A stretch of DNA of 13,281 bases from JBMNGG01 sp050949705 (GTDB lineage: Bacteria > Bacillota > Thermosediminibacteria > Thermosediminibacterales > Tepidanaerobacteraceae). Positions 12,927 through 13,281 of this stretch are shown one piece after another. How positions within the stretch are numbered: the stretch's first letter is position 1; each line of letters begins with the position of its first letter. The stretch lies in NCBI GenBank assembly GCA_050949705.1, contig JBMNGG010000009.1, forward strand, positions 1-13,281, written 5' to 3'. The position numbers and the translations under genes were made by a program. A model generated the notes under the pieces. The model saw only the letters and a list, made by a program, of their open reading frames with translations. It was not told the DNA's origin and made no database searches.

Positions 12927-13281
12927 TTACGCCTTAGCTCTGTTCGTTTTTATGCTATAGCTTGCTATAAACCAACCTAAAAGTAATCCAACTATATATC
13001 CTAACACTGCGAGTATACTATTGCCCGATCTATAAATATTTAAATCGCCAAACCCATCAAAGATTACTCCAAGCAACAAAGAAGTGCATACTGCTACTCC
13101 AACTTTGAAAAAAGTCTCCATTGACTCAAATTCAAGTGTTTCGCCGCTTCTCTCCAGTTTATTATGTTCAAACAGGAACTTTGATGCTATAAGCATTACT
13201 ATTGCTGATATAAGATGAAATGATATAGATACATTTTCTATATTGTTTAATATATCTAAAATAGTATATCTTACAAATATA
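12927..13281 (-). CDS. ABC-2 family permease, C-terminal fragment cut by the window edge
   Basis: The frame stays open from the stop at 12927 to the right edge, so the gene continues outside the window. At least 117 residues are visible. The internal ATG at 13196 has no ribosome site, and the frame runs 28 codons further upstream without a stop. Visible hydrophobic helices are one near the N-terminal end (ISFHLISAIVMLIASKFLF), one at TFFKVGVAVCTSLLLGVIF, and one at ILAVLGYIVGLLLGWFIAS. The linker HNKLERSGETLEFESMETFFK matches the pattern (Y-K-x-R-x-S-E-x-A-G-x-x-I-x-F) typical of clostridial ABC-2 permeases of the multidrug or antibiotic-export type. The short basic tail SIKTNRAKA is cytoplasmic by the positive-inside rule. 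The ATPase partner is expected upstream, outside the window. Substrate is unknown; the family call rests on pattern only. Confidence 0.65.
   Translation of the reverse strand, partial: IFVRYTILDILNNIENVSISFHLISAIVMLIASKFLFEHNKLERSGETLEFESMETFFKVGVAVCTSLLLGVIFDGFGDLNIYRSGNSILAVLGYIVGLLLGWFIASYSIKTNRAKA

Overview
The window is AT-rich chromosomal DNA from a low-GC Gram-positive anaerobe, most likely a member of the Clostridia (Bacillota). Evidence: AGGAGG-type ribosome sites, a DegS/DegU pair, an archaeal-type (class V) fructose-1,6-bisphosphate aldolase/phosphatase as in thermophilic and autotrophic Clostridia, a stalk-domain/SH3/GH18 cell-wall hydrolase, and an ABC-2 permease fragment. The genus cannot be fixed from the sequence. 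Genes are dense, and I see no insertion sequence, CRISPR array, tRNA or rRNA.

Layout: one gene, a membrane-anchored GH18 glycosidase (109-1797), lies on the + strand. All others are on the - strand and read right to left. From the right edge they are: the C-terminal end of an ABC-2 permease (12927 to the edge) with a strong terminator; a 5-formyltetrahydrofolate cyclo-ligase, guaA and DUF2007 unit closed by a terminator at 10321-10350; a stand-alone class V FBP aldolase/phosphatase gene with its own promoter, a palindrome and a terminator; a HEAT-repeat protein and metK unit with a good promoter; and a signalling cluster of degS, degU, a small membrane protein with a GT-A-like segment, and a GAF-GGDEF diguanylate cyclase. 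The cyclase meets the GH18 gene tail to tail with no base between the stop codons.

Functional theme: housekeeping one-carbon, purine, SAM and gluconeogenic genes lie beside a regulatory block (two-component pair plus c-di-GMP synthesis) and a cell-envelope hydrolase.

Main surprises. (1) The GuaA glutaminase domain has lost its nucleophilic cysteine (GICYG became AIGYG) and several other signature residues, while the ATP-pyrophosphatase half looks intact, so the enzyme is probably ammonia-dependent. (2) The diguanylate cyclase seems split by a one-base frameshift between its first two membrane helices. (3) Two genes of the signalling cluster have ribosome sites that can be paired away by upstream sequence, and three of them use GGGGG-type Shine-Dalgarno sequences. 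(4) A perfect palindrome lies just downstream of the FBP aldolase/phosphatase promoter. (5) metK has no SAM riboswitch and is read from the promoter of a HEAT-repeat gene.
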